A stretch of DNA of 64,000 bases from Flavobacterium okayamense. Its GTDB lineage: Bacteria > Bacteroidota > Bacteroidia > Flavobacteriales > Flavobacteriaceae. The stretch's first letter is position 1. Each line of letters begins with the position of its first letter. The notes under the pieces were generated by a model that worked only from the letters and a program-made list of their open reading frames with translations, ran no database searches and was not told the origin of the DNA. Shown here in pieces: positions 56,996 to 64,000 of the stretch. The stretch spans positions 1,426,001 to 1,490,000 of the forward strand of contig NZ_AP024749.1 of NCBI RefSeq assembly GCF_019702945.1, given 5' to 3'. The position numbers were made by a program, and so were the translations under genes.

Positions 56996-59202
56996 GCTTT
57001 GGTAAGATATTTTGCCATTGTATCGTAGAAATTCTCAGGTATAAATGGTTTGGTAACTACATCGTTCATTCCAAACGATAACAACATTTCACGGTTTTCA
57101 TTTAACGAAATTGCAGTTAGCGCAATAATAGTAATCTCCGAATTAAATTTACGTATTTCAGTAGTAGCTTCCGTTCCGTTTATTCCTGGAAGGTGCACAT
57201 CCATTAGAACTAAATCATATGAATTTGATTTTAGATGTTCGATGGCATCTTCACCATTGTCAATTATTTCACAAGTCATTCCTTTTTTCTCAACCATTTT
57301 CTTAGTAATCATTTGGTTGATTTTATTGTCTTCAACCAGTAAGATTGATTTGCCTACAAAAACCGAATCAGAGTTGGTTACTTCGGTTTCTACTTTTGGT
57401 AAATTATTTCCTTTTTCAAAGATAAGTGAGAAGTTGAATTGTGTTCCTTTGCCTTCTTCACTCGTCAACTCGATATCACTTTTTAAAACGCTCAATAATT
57501 TTTTTACAATTGATAACCCAAGTCCAGTTCCGCCATAGGTTCTATTAATTTCTACAGAACCTTGACTAAAACTTTCGAAAATATCTTTTTGTTTTTCAGA
57601 TGGAATTCCAATTCCAGTATCTTTTATTTCAAAATCTAGAGTTACTAAATTGTCTTCTGCTTTTTGCTGTTTTACACTAAAAATAACTTCACCATTTTTG
57701 GAGAATTTAATGGCATTGTTGATTAAGTTTATCAAGATTTGTGAAAGTTTTGTAGGGTCGCCAATAATATTGTAATCTATTGATTTGTCAATATTTTGAA
57801 CATAAGAAATATTATTAGTTACTATAAATTCATTAAATGAAACTTTTATGTTTTCTATTAATTCATTTAAATTGAAACTGATTTTTTCTACTACAACTTT
57901 ATCCGATTCTAAACGGTTAATTTCTAGAATATCATTAATGAAGTTTAGAAGATATTTTCCGGAAAACTCTAAAGAATTTAGATAATTTAACTGACTCTTT
58001 TTCGGTTTTTCTTGAAGTAATAAATACGTAATTCCATTAATAGCATTTAATGGCGTTCTTAATTCGTGACTTACTGTTGCTAAGAATTCAGCTCTTGCTT
58101 TGGATGCTTTTTCTACTTTTTCCTTTTCTTTTGTTAATTCTCGGTTTTTGTCTTTAAGAAGTTTATTGGTTGTAATTCTAATTTTATTGTTTTTGTATAA
58201 CGACAAACTTAATAACGATAGAATTGAAATTAAAGCAATACTCAAAATACTGATTAGTTTAGAAAAACGAAGCGTTTTTTGTTGGTTTTTCTTCTCTTTA
58301 TCTAAGTTTTCAATAGTTTCTAATTGCTTGTCAAATTCAACTTTTTCAAAAGTATTTTCCGATAAATATTTAGAATAAAATTGGCTAATCGAATCACTTA
58401 TTTTTACATAGCGCTCTAAATACTCATTCGATTTTTTGAAATCACTATTTTTATTATGTGCACGACTTAATTTCTTTAAAATTTTCTTTTCTAAAGCTAT
58501 ATTGTAAATGCTTTGTTCATTTAATTTTAAAGCATCATTATAATGTTCTATTGCTGCAGAAAAATTATTATTTAAAAATTGTATCTCACCTAGTTGAAAA
58601 AAGGCCTCAACTTTAGTGTCAGCAAGGGCGTCTTGGTTTGAGATGTTATTGATAGCTTTTTTGAAGATAGCTTCTGCTTCTAAGAAATTTCCTTTATTTT
58701 TTTGAATAATTCCTTTCTGAACATTAATTAATTCAATGGCGTCATAAAATTCAAATTCCTGATAAATAGACGCTGCTTTTTTAAAATATATTTCAGATAA
58801 CTCTTGCTTATCTTGTTCTAAATAACATTTTCCTAAATTATAATAGGAAAGTGCCAGATTAGGATTAGGATTTTCTTTGGTGTAAATATTTATACTTCTA
58901 ATGAAGTGTTCGATTGCCTTTTCAGGTTTTTGTAAATCGTAATAAATGCCACCTAAGATAAGGTAACAATCCGCTAATTTGGGTTCTAAATCATTTGCTT
59001 TAGCAAACAAGATTGCCTTTTCTGTATAAATAATTGCTTTGTTAAAGGAATTTTTATCTTCTTTATTAAAAAGAGCAATTTCTAAGTAATAATCAACACT
59101 GTCATTTATTTTCGTCGTTTCTTTATACAAAGCTTGTCCGAAACTAGAAATAGTTACGAGAAATAAAATAAAAGCGAATATTCCTTTTGTTTTTAAAAGC
59201 AA
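56992..59202 (-). CDS. TPR-containing hybrid sensor histidine kinase
   Basis: A 736-residue membrane sensor. In order it has a signal/anchor region (LLKTKGIFAFILFLVTISSF) and an extracytoplasmic TPR array (about 35-270, LADCYLILGGIYYDLQKPEK, LALSYYNLGKCYLEQ). A membrane helix (about 312-334) and a coiled coil follow. The kinase has H-box FLATVSHELRTPLNAI, N-box NLINNAIKFS, DTGIGIP and GGTGLGLSIVKKL. A C-terminal receiver (LLVEDNKINQ, phosphorylated Asp in DLVLMDVHLPG, TKPF) follows. The receiver has no output domain, so signal probably passes through a separate phosphotransfer partner that is not visible here. The stimulus is unknown. Confidence 0.93.
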   Translation of the reverse strand: MLLKTKGIFAFILFLVTISSFGQALYKETTKINDSVDYYLEIALFNKEDKNSFNKAIIYTEKAILFAKANDLEPKLADCYLILGGIYYDLQKPEKAIEHFIRSINIYTKENPNPNLALSYYNLGKCYLEQDKQELSEIYFKKAASIYQEFEFYDAIELINVQKGIIQKNKGNFLEAEAIFKKAINNISNQDALADTKVEAFFQLGEIQFLNNNFSAAIEHYNDALKLNEQSIYNIALEKKILKKLSRAHNKNSDFKKSNEYLERYVKISDSISQFYSKYLSENTFEKVEFDKQLETIENLDKEKKNQQKTLRFSKLISILSIALISILSLLSLSLYKNNKIRITTNKLLKDKNRELTKEKEKVEKASKARAEFLATVSHELRTPLNAINGITYLLLQEKPKKSQLNYLNSLEFSGKYLLNFINDILEINRLESDKVVVEKISFNLNELIENIKVSFNEFIVTNNISYVQNIDKSIDYNIIGDPTKLSQILINLINNAIKFSKNGEVIFSVKQQKAEDNLVTLDFEIKDTGIGIPSEKQKDIFESFSQGSVEINRTYGGTGLGLSIVKKLLSVLKSDIELTSEEGKGTQFNFSLIFEKGNNLPKVETEVTNSDSVFVGKSILLVEDNKINQMITKKMVEKKGMTCEIIDNGEDAIEHLKSNSYDLVLMDVHLPGINGTEATTEIRKFNSEITIIALTAISLNENREMLLSFGMNDVVTKPFIPENFYDTMAKYLTKA

Positions 59203-59254
59203 TAGAAGTTAAGTTGTTTATTTGATTAGTTTCGTTTATAAAAATAATAAAAAA

Positions 59255-60256
59255 TTATTTAGTATGAAGATATAAAATTAAATCGATTATTCGAGAAGAA
59301 TAACCAATTTCATTATCATACCAACCTACAACTTTTATCATTTTATCAATTACAGAAGTTAATTGGGCGTCAAATAAGCAAGAGTTTGTGTTTCCAATAA
59401 TATCAACTGAAACAATTGGGTCTTCAGTGTAAGCCAAAATTCCTTTTAAGTTAGTTTCAGAAGCTTTTTTAAATGCTTGGTTAATTTCTTCGATAGAAAC
59501 TTCCTTTTTTACATTTAAAGTTATATCAGTCAACGAACCATCAGGAACAGGAACACGAATACCACAACCACCAATTTTTCCATCGAGTTCAGGAAATATT
59601 TTCGTTAAAGCTTTTGCAGCTCCAGTTGTTGTAGGAACAATAGATTGTGCTGCACCACGGGCGCGACGTAAATCTTTATGCGGTTGATCGTGTAAACTTT
59701 GGTCTGTAGTGTAGGAATGAACTGTTGTAATGTATGCTTGTTCAATTTCGCAAAGTTCTTGTAGAACCTTCAACATTGGCGCTGCATTGTTAGTCGTACA
59801 ACTTGCATTCGAAACTATTTTTTCGGATCCATCTAAAATAGCTTCGTTTACGCCTAAAACAACAGTTTTAATAGTTTCATCTTCTGGTGGAACAGATAAA
59901 ATTACTTTTTTCGCACCAGCCAAAATATGTTGGTTAACTGATTCAAATGTTTTGAATTTTCCTGTCGATTCTATTACAAAATCGATGTCTAAATTTTTCC
60001 AGTTGAGGTTTTGAATTTCTTTCTCGTGGAAAAATAGAAAGTGTTTATCGTTGACAGAAATTCCTCTTTCAGTTGCTAAAACATTTTCTCTTAAAATACC
60101 ATGAATACTATCGTATTTTAAAAGATGCGCCATAGTTTTTTTATCGGCTATGTCGTTTATTGAAACAACCTCAATGTTTGGATGGTTGAGTAAAAGACGA
60201 AATACATTACGTCCAATTCTTCCAAAACCGTTTATGGCAACTTTTATTTTTGTCAT
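59255..60256 (-). CDS. gap: Glyceraldehyde-3-phosphate dehydrogenase, type I
   Basis: Glycolytic enzyme converting glyceraldehyde-3-phosphate to 1,3-bisphosphoglycerate with NAD. Visible are the Rossmann motif NGFGRIGR, NAD-type SIND, the catalytic SNASCTTN (Cys153), catalytic His180 in TTVHSYTTDQ, and PHKDLRRARGAAQSIVPTTT. It is a divergent branch: the usual SCTTNCLAP reads SCTTNNAAP and the late block is RVPVPDGSLTDITL. Such variants occur in Bacteroidota, often as a second gap copy. Whether this is the main glycolytic enzyme or a paralog cannot be told from the window. Confidence 0.95.
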   Translation of the reverse strand: MTKIKVAINGFGRIGRNVFRLLLNHPNIEVVSINDIADKKTMAHLLKYDSIHGILRENVLATERGISVNDKHFLFFHEKEIQNLNWKNLDIDFVIESTGKFKTFESVNQHILAGAKKVILSVPPEDETIKTVVLGVNEAILDGSEKIVSNASCTTNNAAPMLKVLQELCEIEQAYITTVHSYTTDQSLHDQPHKDLRRARGAAQSIVPTTTGAAKALTKIFPELDGKIGGCGIRVPVPDGSLTDITLNVKKEVSIEEINQAFKKASETNLKGILAYTEDPIVSVDIIGNTNSCLFDAQLTSVIDKMIKVVGWYDNEIGYSSRIIDLILYLHTK

Positions 60257-60342
60257 TATAATTAAATTGTTTTCAAAATTAAAAAAAATAGACTTTAAAA
60301 CTCTTAATTACTTACTTTTGTTTTTAAGATTAAATTTACAAC

Positions 60343-62196
60343 ATGAATATTTTAAAGTTTTTACCCATTTTTATTTTTTCGATTTCAATTGCTCAAATTA
60401 AAACTAAAACTGTTGAATCGAAAATTGAAAAGATTATAGTTTTTACTGAAGGCGCTCAAGTAAGTAGAAAAGCTACTGCGAATTTTGAGAAAGGTAAAAC
60501 CGAGTTAGTTTTTCAAGGAATTTCTCCTTTTCTTGATAAAGAAAGTCTTAAAGTAAAAGGTAAAGGAGATTTCACAATTTTATCTGTAATAAATCAAAGT
60601 AACTTTTTACTATCACAAGAAAAGAGAGATGAAGTTCAAAAAATTGAAAAGAAAAAGAGAGACTTTTTAGCTCAAAAAAGTTTAGAAAATAATGTTTTGA
60701 AAATTTTGAACAATGAAGAAACGATATTATCTAAAAATCAAGAAATTGGAGGCAATAATAATGGACTGAAAACAGTTGATTTAAAAGATGCTGTAAATTT
60801 TCATAGAGAAAGATTAATAAGTTTAGTCAAAGAACGAACAATTGCAGAAGATAAAATTGTTAAAATTGATAGTGTAATTAATACATTAGATTTACAATTA
60901 AAAGCTTTAAATAATTCGTTAGAAAATGCAACGAGTGAAATTATCGTTACAATTTCAAGTTCAAAATTTATCAGTAATGCTGAATTTAATATAGATTATT
61001 ATGTTTCAAAAGCTGGTTGGTTCGCCAATTATGATTTGAGAGTAAAGGATATTAACTCACCAGTTGATTTACAATTTAGAGCAAATGTTTTTCAGCAAAC
61101 AGGAGAAAATTGGAAAGATGTAGCAATGTCAATTTCTAATGGAAATCCTACTGAAAATAGTATAGCACCTGAATTGTCTCCGTGGTATTTAAAATATGGT
61201 TATCAAGCTTTAGCAACTAATAATTATTATAATCAAGAGTCAGGTATTAAAACATATGGGCCATTAGTTGGAAACAAGGTAACAGGAATAGTATCGGATG
61301 AACTAGGACCAATTGCTGGAGCTAATGTAGTTGTTAAAGGAACAACTATTGGAACAACTACTGATTTTGATGGCCAGTATTCTTTGTCAGTTCCTAAAAA
61401 TGCAATTCTTGAGATTTCTTATGTGGGTAGTAAAAAAGAAGTTTATGTAAATTCTAATAGAATAGATGTAGTGCTTGAATCAGCTAAATTGGAAGAAGTA
61501 GTTGTAGTTGCTTATAGTGCAAAAAGAAAGAAAAGAAATAAAGGTGAAGGAGATTCTATAGAATTAGAAACAGAAATTAATTATCAACCTACAACAGTAA
61601 CGTATGATATTAAAAATCCATTTACTGTAATGAGTGATGGGAAGATTTACACTGCTGAAATTATTAATTATGAAATTCCAGCTACTTATGAATATTTAAG
61701 TGTGCCTAAAATTGATCCATCAGCTTATCTAACGGCAAAAATTACGGATTGGCAAGAGCTTAATCTTTCGAGTGGAGAAATGAATTTATATTTTGAAGAT
61801 GCTTATTTAGGGAAATCTTTGTTGGATTTGAATAGTGCCACAGATACGCTTTCAGTTTCATTAGGCAAAGACAAAGGAATTTATGTTGGAAGGAAAAAAC
61901 TTAAAGAATTTTCTTCTAAAAAGTTCTTGAGCAATGCAAAAAGAGAAGCTAGAGCATTTGAAACTATTGTAAAAAATAATAAACCCTATCCAATTGAAAT
62001 CAAAATTTTAGATCAATTACCTATTTCAACAAACAAAGAAATAGTAATCGAAGATGAAGAATACAGTGGAGGAAAATTAGAAGAAAAAACTAAGATAATT
62101 ACTTGGGATTTAAAACTCGATAGTAAAGAAAGTAGAAATCTTCAAACTAAATACATAGTTAAATATCCAAAAGGGAAATACATACATTTGGAATAA
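60343..62196 (+). CDS. MuiA-like DUF4140/DUF4139 protein with inserted SusC-type domain
   Basis: A 617-residue exported protein (signal peptide MNILKFLPIFIFSISIAQ). It has an N-terminal DUF4140-like domain (KIEKIIVFTEGAQVSRKATA, LVFQGISPFLDKES) and a coiled-coil stretch (about 85-185). The DUF4139 beta-rich part follows (SKAGWFANYDLRVKDINSP, QQTGENWKDVAMSISNGNP). Inside this lies an insertion (about 313-392) identical in pattern to the SusC N-terminus (VTGIVSDELGPIAGANVVV, TTTDFDGQYSLSV, LEEVVVVAY). The rest of DUF4139 resumes from about 410. MuiA-type proteins are named for a mucoidy effect, with no known mechanism. A TACTTTTG -7 box lies at 60313-60320. Confidence 0.82.
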   Translation: MNILKFLPIFIFSISIAQIKTKTVESKIEKIIVFTEGAQVSRKATANFEKGKTELVFQGISPFLDKESLKVKGKGDFTILSVINQSNFLLSQEKRDEVQKIEKKKRDFLAQKSLENNVLKILNNEETILSKNQEIGGNNNGLKTVDLKDAVNFHRERLISLVKERTIAEDKIVKIDSVINTLDLQLKALNNSLENATSEIIVTISSSKFISNAEFNIDYYVSKAGWFANYDLRVKDINSPVDLQFRANVFQQTGENWKDVAMSISNGNPTENSIAPELSPWYLKYGYQALATNNYYNQESGIKTYGPLVGNKVTGIVSDELGPIAGANVVVKGTTIGTTTDFDGQYSLSVPKNAILEISYVGSKKEVYVNSNRIDVVLESAKLEEVVVVAYSAKRKKRNKGEGDSIELETEINYQPTTVTYDIKNPFTVMSDGKIYTAEIINYEIPATYEYLSVPKIDPSAYLTAKITDWQELNLSSGEMNLYFEDAYLGKSLLDLNSATDTLSVSLGKDKGIYVGRKKLKEFSSKKFLSNAKREARAFETIVKNNKPYPIEIKILDQLPISTNKEIVIEDEEYSGGKLEEKTKIITWDLKLDSKESRNLQTKYIVKYPKGKYIHLE

Positions 62197-62203
62197 ATGA
62201 AAA

Positions 62204-62235
62204 TAAAAAAAGCTGTTCTAAAACAGCTTTTTTTA
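62204..62235. terminator. Bidirectional terminator
   Basis: A run of A, GCTGTT (62212-62217) pairing with AACAGC (62222-62227) around CTAA, then a run of T. It lies between the convergent MuiA-like gene and lipA. Confidence 0.88.
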
Positions 62236-62236
62236 T

Positions 62237-63112
62237 TTAATGAATATGTTTCTCTGCATGATAAGAAGAACGTACTAGAGCACCGCTCTCCACATGACGG
62301 AAGCCTAATTCTTTTCCTATTTTTTCATACTTTTCAAACTGCTCTGGACGAATGAATTCTTTTACTGGTAAATGCTTTTTACTTGGCTGTAAATATTGAC
62401 CAATAGTTACAATATCTACGTTAGCATTTTTTAAATCATGTAAGGTTTCAATTACTTCTTCTTCTGTTTCACCTAAACCAAGCATAATACCCGATTTTGT
62501 TCTTTTAATGCCTTGTTCTTTTAAGTATTTTAAAACCTCTAAACTTCTGTCGTATTTTGCTTGAATTCTTACTTCACGAGTTAAACGACGAACGGTTTCC
62601 ATATTGTGCGAAACAACTTCTGGAGCTACTTCAACAATTCGGTCTAACATTTTATGGTTACCTTGAAAATCTGGAATTAAGGTTTCCAGAGTAGTTTCAG
62701 GATTCATTCGACGAATAGCTTTTACCGTTTCCGCCCAAATAATTGAACCCATATCTTTTAAATCATCTCTATCAACCGATGTAATTACAGCGTGTTTAAT
62801 TTTCATAATTTTAATAGAACGCGCCACTTTTTCTGGTTCATCCCAATCAACACTTTCAGGACGTCCCGTTTTTACACCACAAAATCCGCACGAACGCGTA
62901 CAAACGTTTCCTAAAATCATAAATGTAGCTGTTCCTTCACCCCAACATTCACCCATATTTGGACAACTACCAGAGGTACAAATTGTATTTAATTTGTATT
63001 TGTCAACCAATCCTCTTAATTCGGTGTAATTTTTACCTGTTGGTAATTTTACACGTAACCATTTTGGTTTGGGTTCTCTTGGCGGGAATACATTTTCAAC
63101 TACATTTTCCAT
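62237..63112 (-). CDS. lipA: Lipoyl synthase
   Basis: Radical SAM enzyme that inserts two sulfurs into octanoyl-lipoyl domains. It has the auxiliary cluster cysteines [12 protein letters not shown] and the radical SAM CxxxCxxC ([10 protein letters not shown]), plus [27 protein letters not shown] and [18 protein letters not shown] blocks, and ends [15 protein letters not shown] at 63112 (291 aa, [11 protein letters not shown]) is chosen over an in-frame TTG at 63121. A TATCTTTG -7 box on the minus strand (63140-63133) supports it. It works downstream of LipB, encoded at 14132. Confidence 0.96.
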   Translation of the reverse strand: MENVVENVFPPREPKPKWLRVKLPTGKNYTELRGLVDKYKLNTICTSGSCPNMGECWGEGTATFMILGNVCTRSCGFCGVKTGRPESVDWDEPEKVARSIKIMKIKHAVITSVDRDDLKDMGSIIWAETVKAIRRMNPETTLETLIPDFQGNHKMLDRIVEVAPEVVSHNMETVRRLTREVRIQAKYDRSLEVLKYLKEQGIKRTKSGIMLGLGETEEEVIETLHDLKNANVDIVTIGQYLQPSKKHLPVKEFIRPEQFEKYEKIGKELGFRHVESGALVRSSYHAEKHIH

Positions 63113-63154
63113 TTGAAGCAAATTTTGTTAGGCAAAGATACAATATGAAAATCA

Positions 63155-63175
63155 GAATTTAGAATTTAGAATTTA
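63155..63175. repeat. Heptanucleotide tandem repeat (GAATTTA x3)
   Basis: GAATTTA occurs three times in a row at 63155, 63162 and 63169, followed by a degenerate GAAATTTA. It is a short simple-sequence repeat upstream of lipA, of the kind seen between genes in flavobacteria. Confidence 0.7.
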
Positions 63176-63187
63176 GAAATTTAAAAC

Positions 63188-63301
63188 ATGGGTTTGGACG
63201 TGCCCCATGACGAAAAGTTAAAACTTTTGTCAGGGTCGGGCTATTCGCACTCGCTTTTTGCAAAGCAAAAGAACTCAAACAAATGCTACTATCCCTCACG
63301 T
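63188..63301. repeat. Composite palindromic intergenic element
   Basis: Contains two small hairpins: TGACGAAAAGTT with AACTTTTGTCA (about 63208-63232) and CTTTTTGCAAAGCAAAAG (63253-63270). It begins GGACGTGCCCC and ends CTATCCCTCACG. From memory, this framing (GGxCGTGCCCC ... GGGTCGGGCTATTCGC ... ATCCCTCACG) is a common dispersed intergenic element in Bacteroidota. No protein is encoded. Confidence 0.6.
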
Positions 63302-63312
63302 TTTTAATGATG

Positions 63313-64000
63313 TTAATTATCTAAAATTCTTTTAATTTCTTCGATATCATCTCTAGATATGATTTTTCCATTTTCATCGATTAAAAATAAAGAAGGGATA
63401 GAGTGTATATCTAATTGATTTGAGATTGTCATACCTTGAAAGTTTCTCCAACTTAAATTGTATTTTTCAACAGCTTTTTTTGCTTTTTGAAAATCATTTT
63501 CTGTTGAGAGACCAATCACAGTTAGTTTATCACTATGTAAATTTTGAAGTTCTTCTATTTCAGGGAATTTTTCTATACATGGTCCACACCAACTGGCCCA
63601 AAAGTCGAGTAAAGTATATTTCTTTTCTTTTAAAACTTCATGAAGTTTAGTTTTTTTATTTTCAAAATCAACTAAATAAAAATCTCTTATAAAGGATCCA
63701 GGATAATTACTGTAATTTTTTTCTAGAGTTTTAATTTTTGTGATGTAGATATTTTTCAAGTCAGAACTAATACTATCAATTTTTAAAATATTTTTATTAA
63801 AAATTAAAGTGTCTCCTCGGTATTTTTCAAATTTACTCTTAAACCAAATATCCTTATCTTCAAAGGAGATGTTGTTTGGTTTAAAAAAAAATGCTCCTCT
63901 CTCACTAGATATTCCTTGATAATAAAAAGTTAATTCCTTGTTGTCTATTAAAGTTTTTCCTTTCCAAAAATCAGTGAAATTATTATGAATTACAGTTTCT
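63313..64000 (-). CDS. TlpA-like thiol-disulfide oxidoreductase, C-terminal part (cut by right edge)
   Basis: The frame is open from its stop at 63313 to the right edge, so the gene starts beyond base 64000; the visible 228 residues are the C-terminal part. The last half is a thioredoxin/TlpA domain (LLDFWASWCGPCIEKFPEIE, with the CGPC pair, and the cis-proline loop SIPSLFLIDENG). Before it lies a beta-rich stretch with no Cys (GISSERGAFFFKPNN), as in the DUF4369-type N-terminal domains of flavobacterial TlpA-like proteins. It probably acts in the envelope, reducing or exchanging disulfides. The leucine codon at 63757-63759 is internal, not a start. Confidence 0.85.
   Translation of the reverse strand, partial: ETVIHNNFTDFWKGKTLIDNKELTFYYQGISSERGAFFFKPNNISFEDKDIWFKSKFEKYRGDTLIFNKNILKIDSISSDLKNIYITKIKTLEKNYSNYPGSFIRDFYLVDFENKKTKLHEVLKEKKYTLLDFWASWCGPCIEKFPEIEELQNLHSDKLTVIGLSTENDFQKAKKAVEKYNLSWRNFQGMTISNQLDIHSIPSLFLIDENGKIISRDDIEEIKRILDN

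Noticed and set aside
63155..63301. CRISPR-like repeats
   Set aside because: The units are 7 bases or hairpins without regular spacers, and no cas genes are present.
63757..63759. TTG as start of the thioredoxin-like gene
   Set aside because: The same frame stays open to the window edge and reads as protein, so the gene is cut by the edge rather than starting here.

Overview
The window is AT-rich chromosomal DNA from a member of the Bacteroidota, most likely a Flavobacterium-like Flavobacteriaceae. The evidence is the SusC/SusD pair, type IX secretion (T9SS) sorting domains, GLPGLI-like and DUF2851 families, -7 promoter boxes of the form TAnnTTTG, almost no Shine-Dalgarno sites, and a ribosomal protein S21 gene with one unusually strong Shine-Dalgarno. 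Nearly everything is core genome. I see no prophage, insertion sequence, CRISPR array or rRNA operon.

Layout. 1-7.5 kb: three secreted surface proteins (one cut by the left edge, a 1610-residue glycine-rich T9SS protein, and a 643-residue T9SS protein that shares its C-terminal module). 7.5-15.5 kb: a PLP enzyme, a glucosaminidase lipoprotein and hemL in overlapping order, two small secreted helical proteins, lysS, a lipoprotein with lipB, and rnhB. 15.7-25.6 kb: a SusC/SusD operon with two beta-sandwich lipoproteins, then a putative porin and a cystathionine beta-synthase-type enzyme. 25.7-33 kb: a PNGase F-like protein with a GLPGLI-like N-terminus, a DUF2851 protein, a PspC protein, a sodium-dependent transporter with a tiny overlapping partner, a ComEA-like protein and an acyl-CoA dehydrogenase.

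33-48 kb is the information-processing core: rpsU, xerC, hpf, tRNA-Thr/Tyr/Thr, tuf, tRNA-Trp, secE, nusG, rplK, rplA, rplJ, rplL, rpoB and rpoC, all on the plus strand, with hairpins between rplL/rpoB and rpoB/rpoC. After it come a DUF3467 protein, a GNAT acetyltransferase and an RluF-type pseudouridine synthase, then two propeller lipoproteins and a 37-residue membrane micro-ORF. 53-64 kb holds a coiled-coil 'zinc ribbon' protein that has lost its cysteines beside a NIF3 protein, lpxK with a purine nucleoside phosphorylase, a TPR hybrid histidine kinase, a GAPDH, a MuiA-like protein carrying an inserted SusC-type N-terminal domain, lipA, and a TlpA-like protein cut by the right edge.

The most interesting points are the rpsU leader (probable autoregulation through the 16S anti-Shine-Dalgarno), the PNGase F-like fusion, the overlapping transporter micro-subunit, the domain insertion in the MuiA-like protein, the cysteine-less zinc ribbon, and several intergenic palindromic elements. 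I did not find a convincing new multi-gene system.
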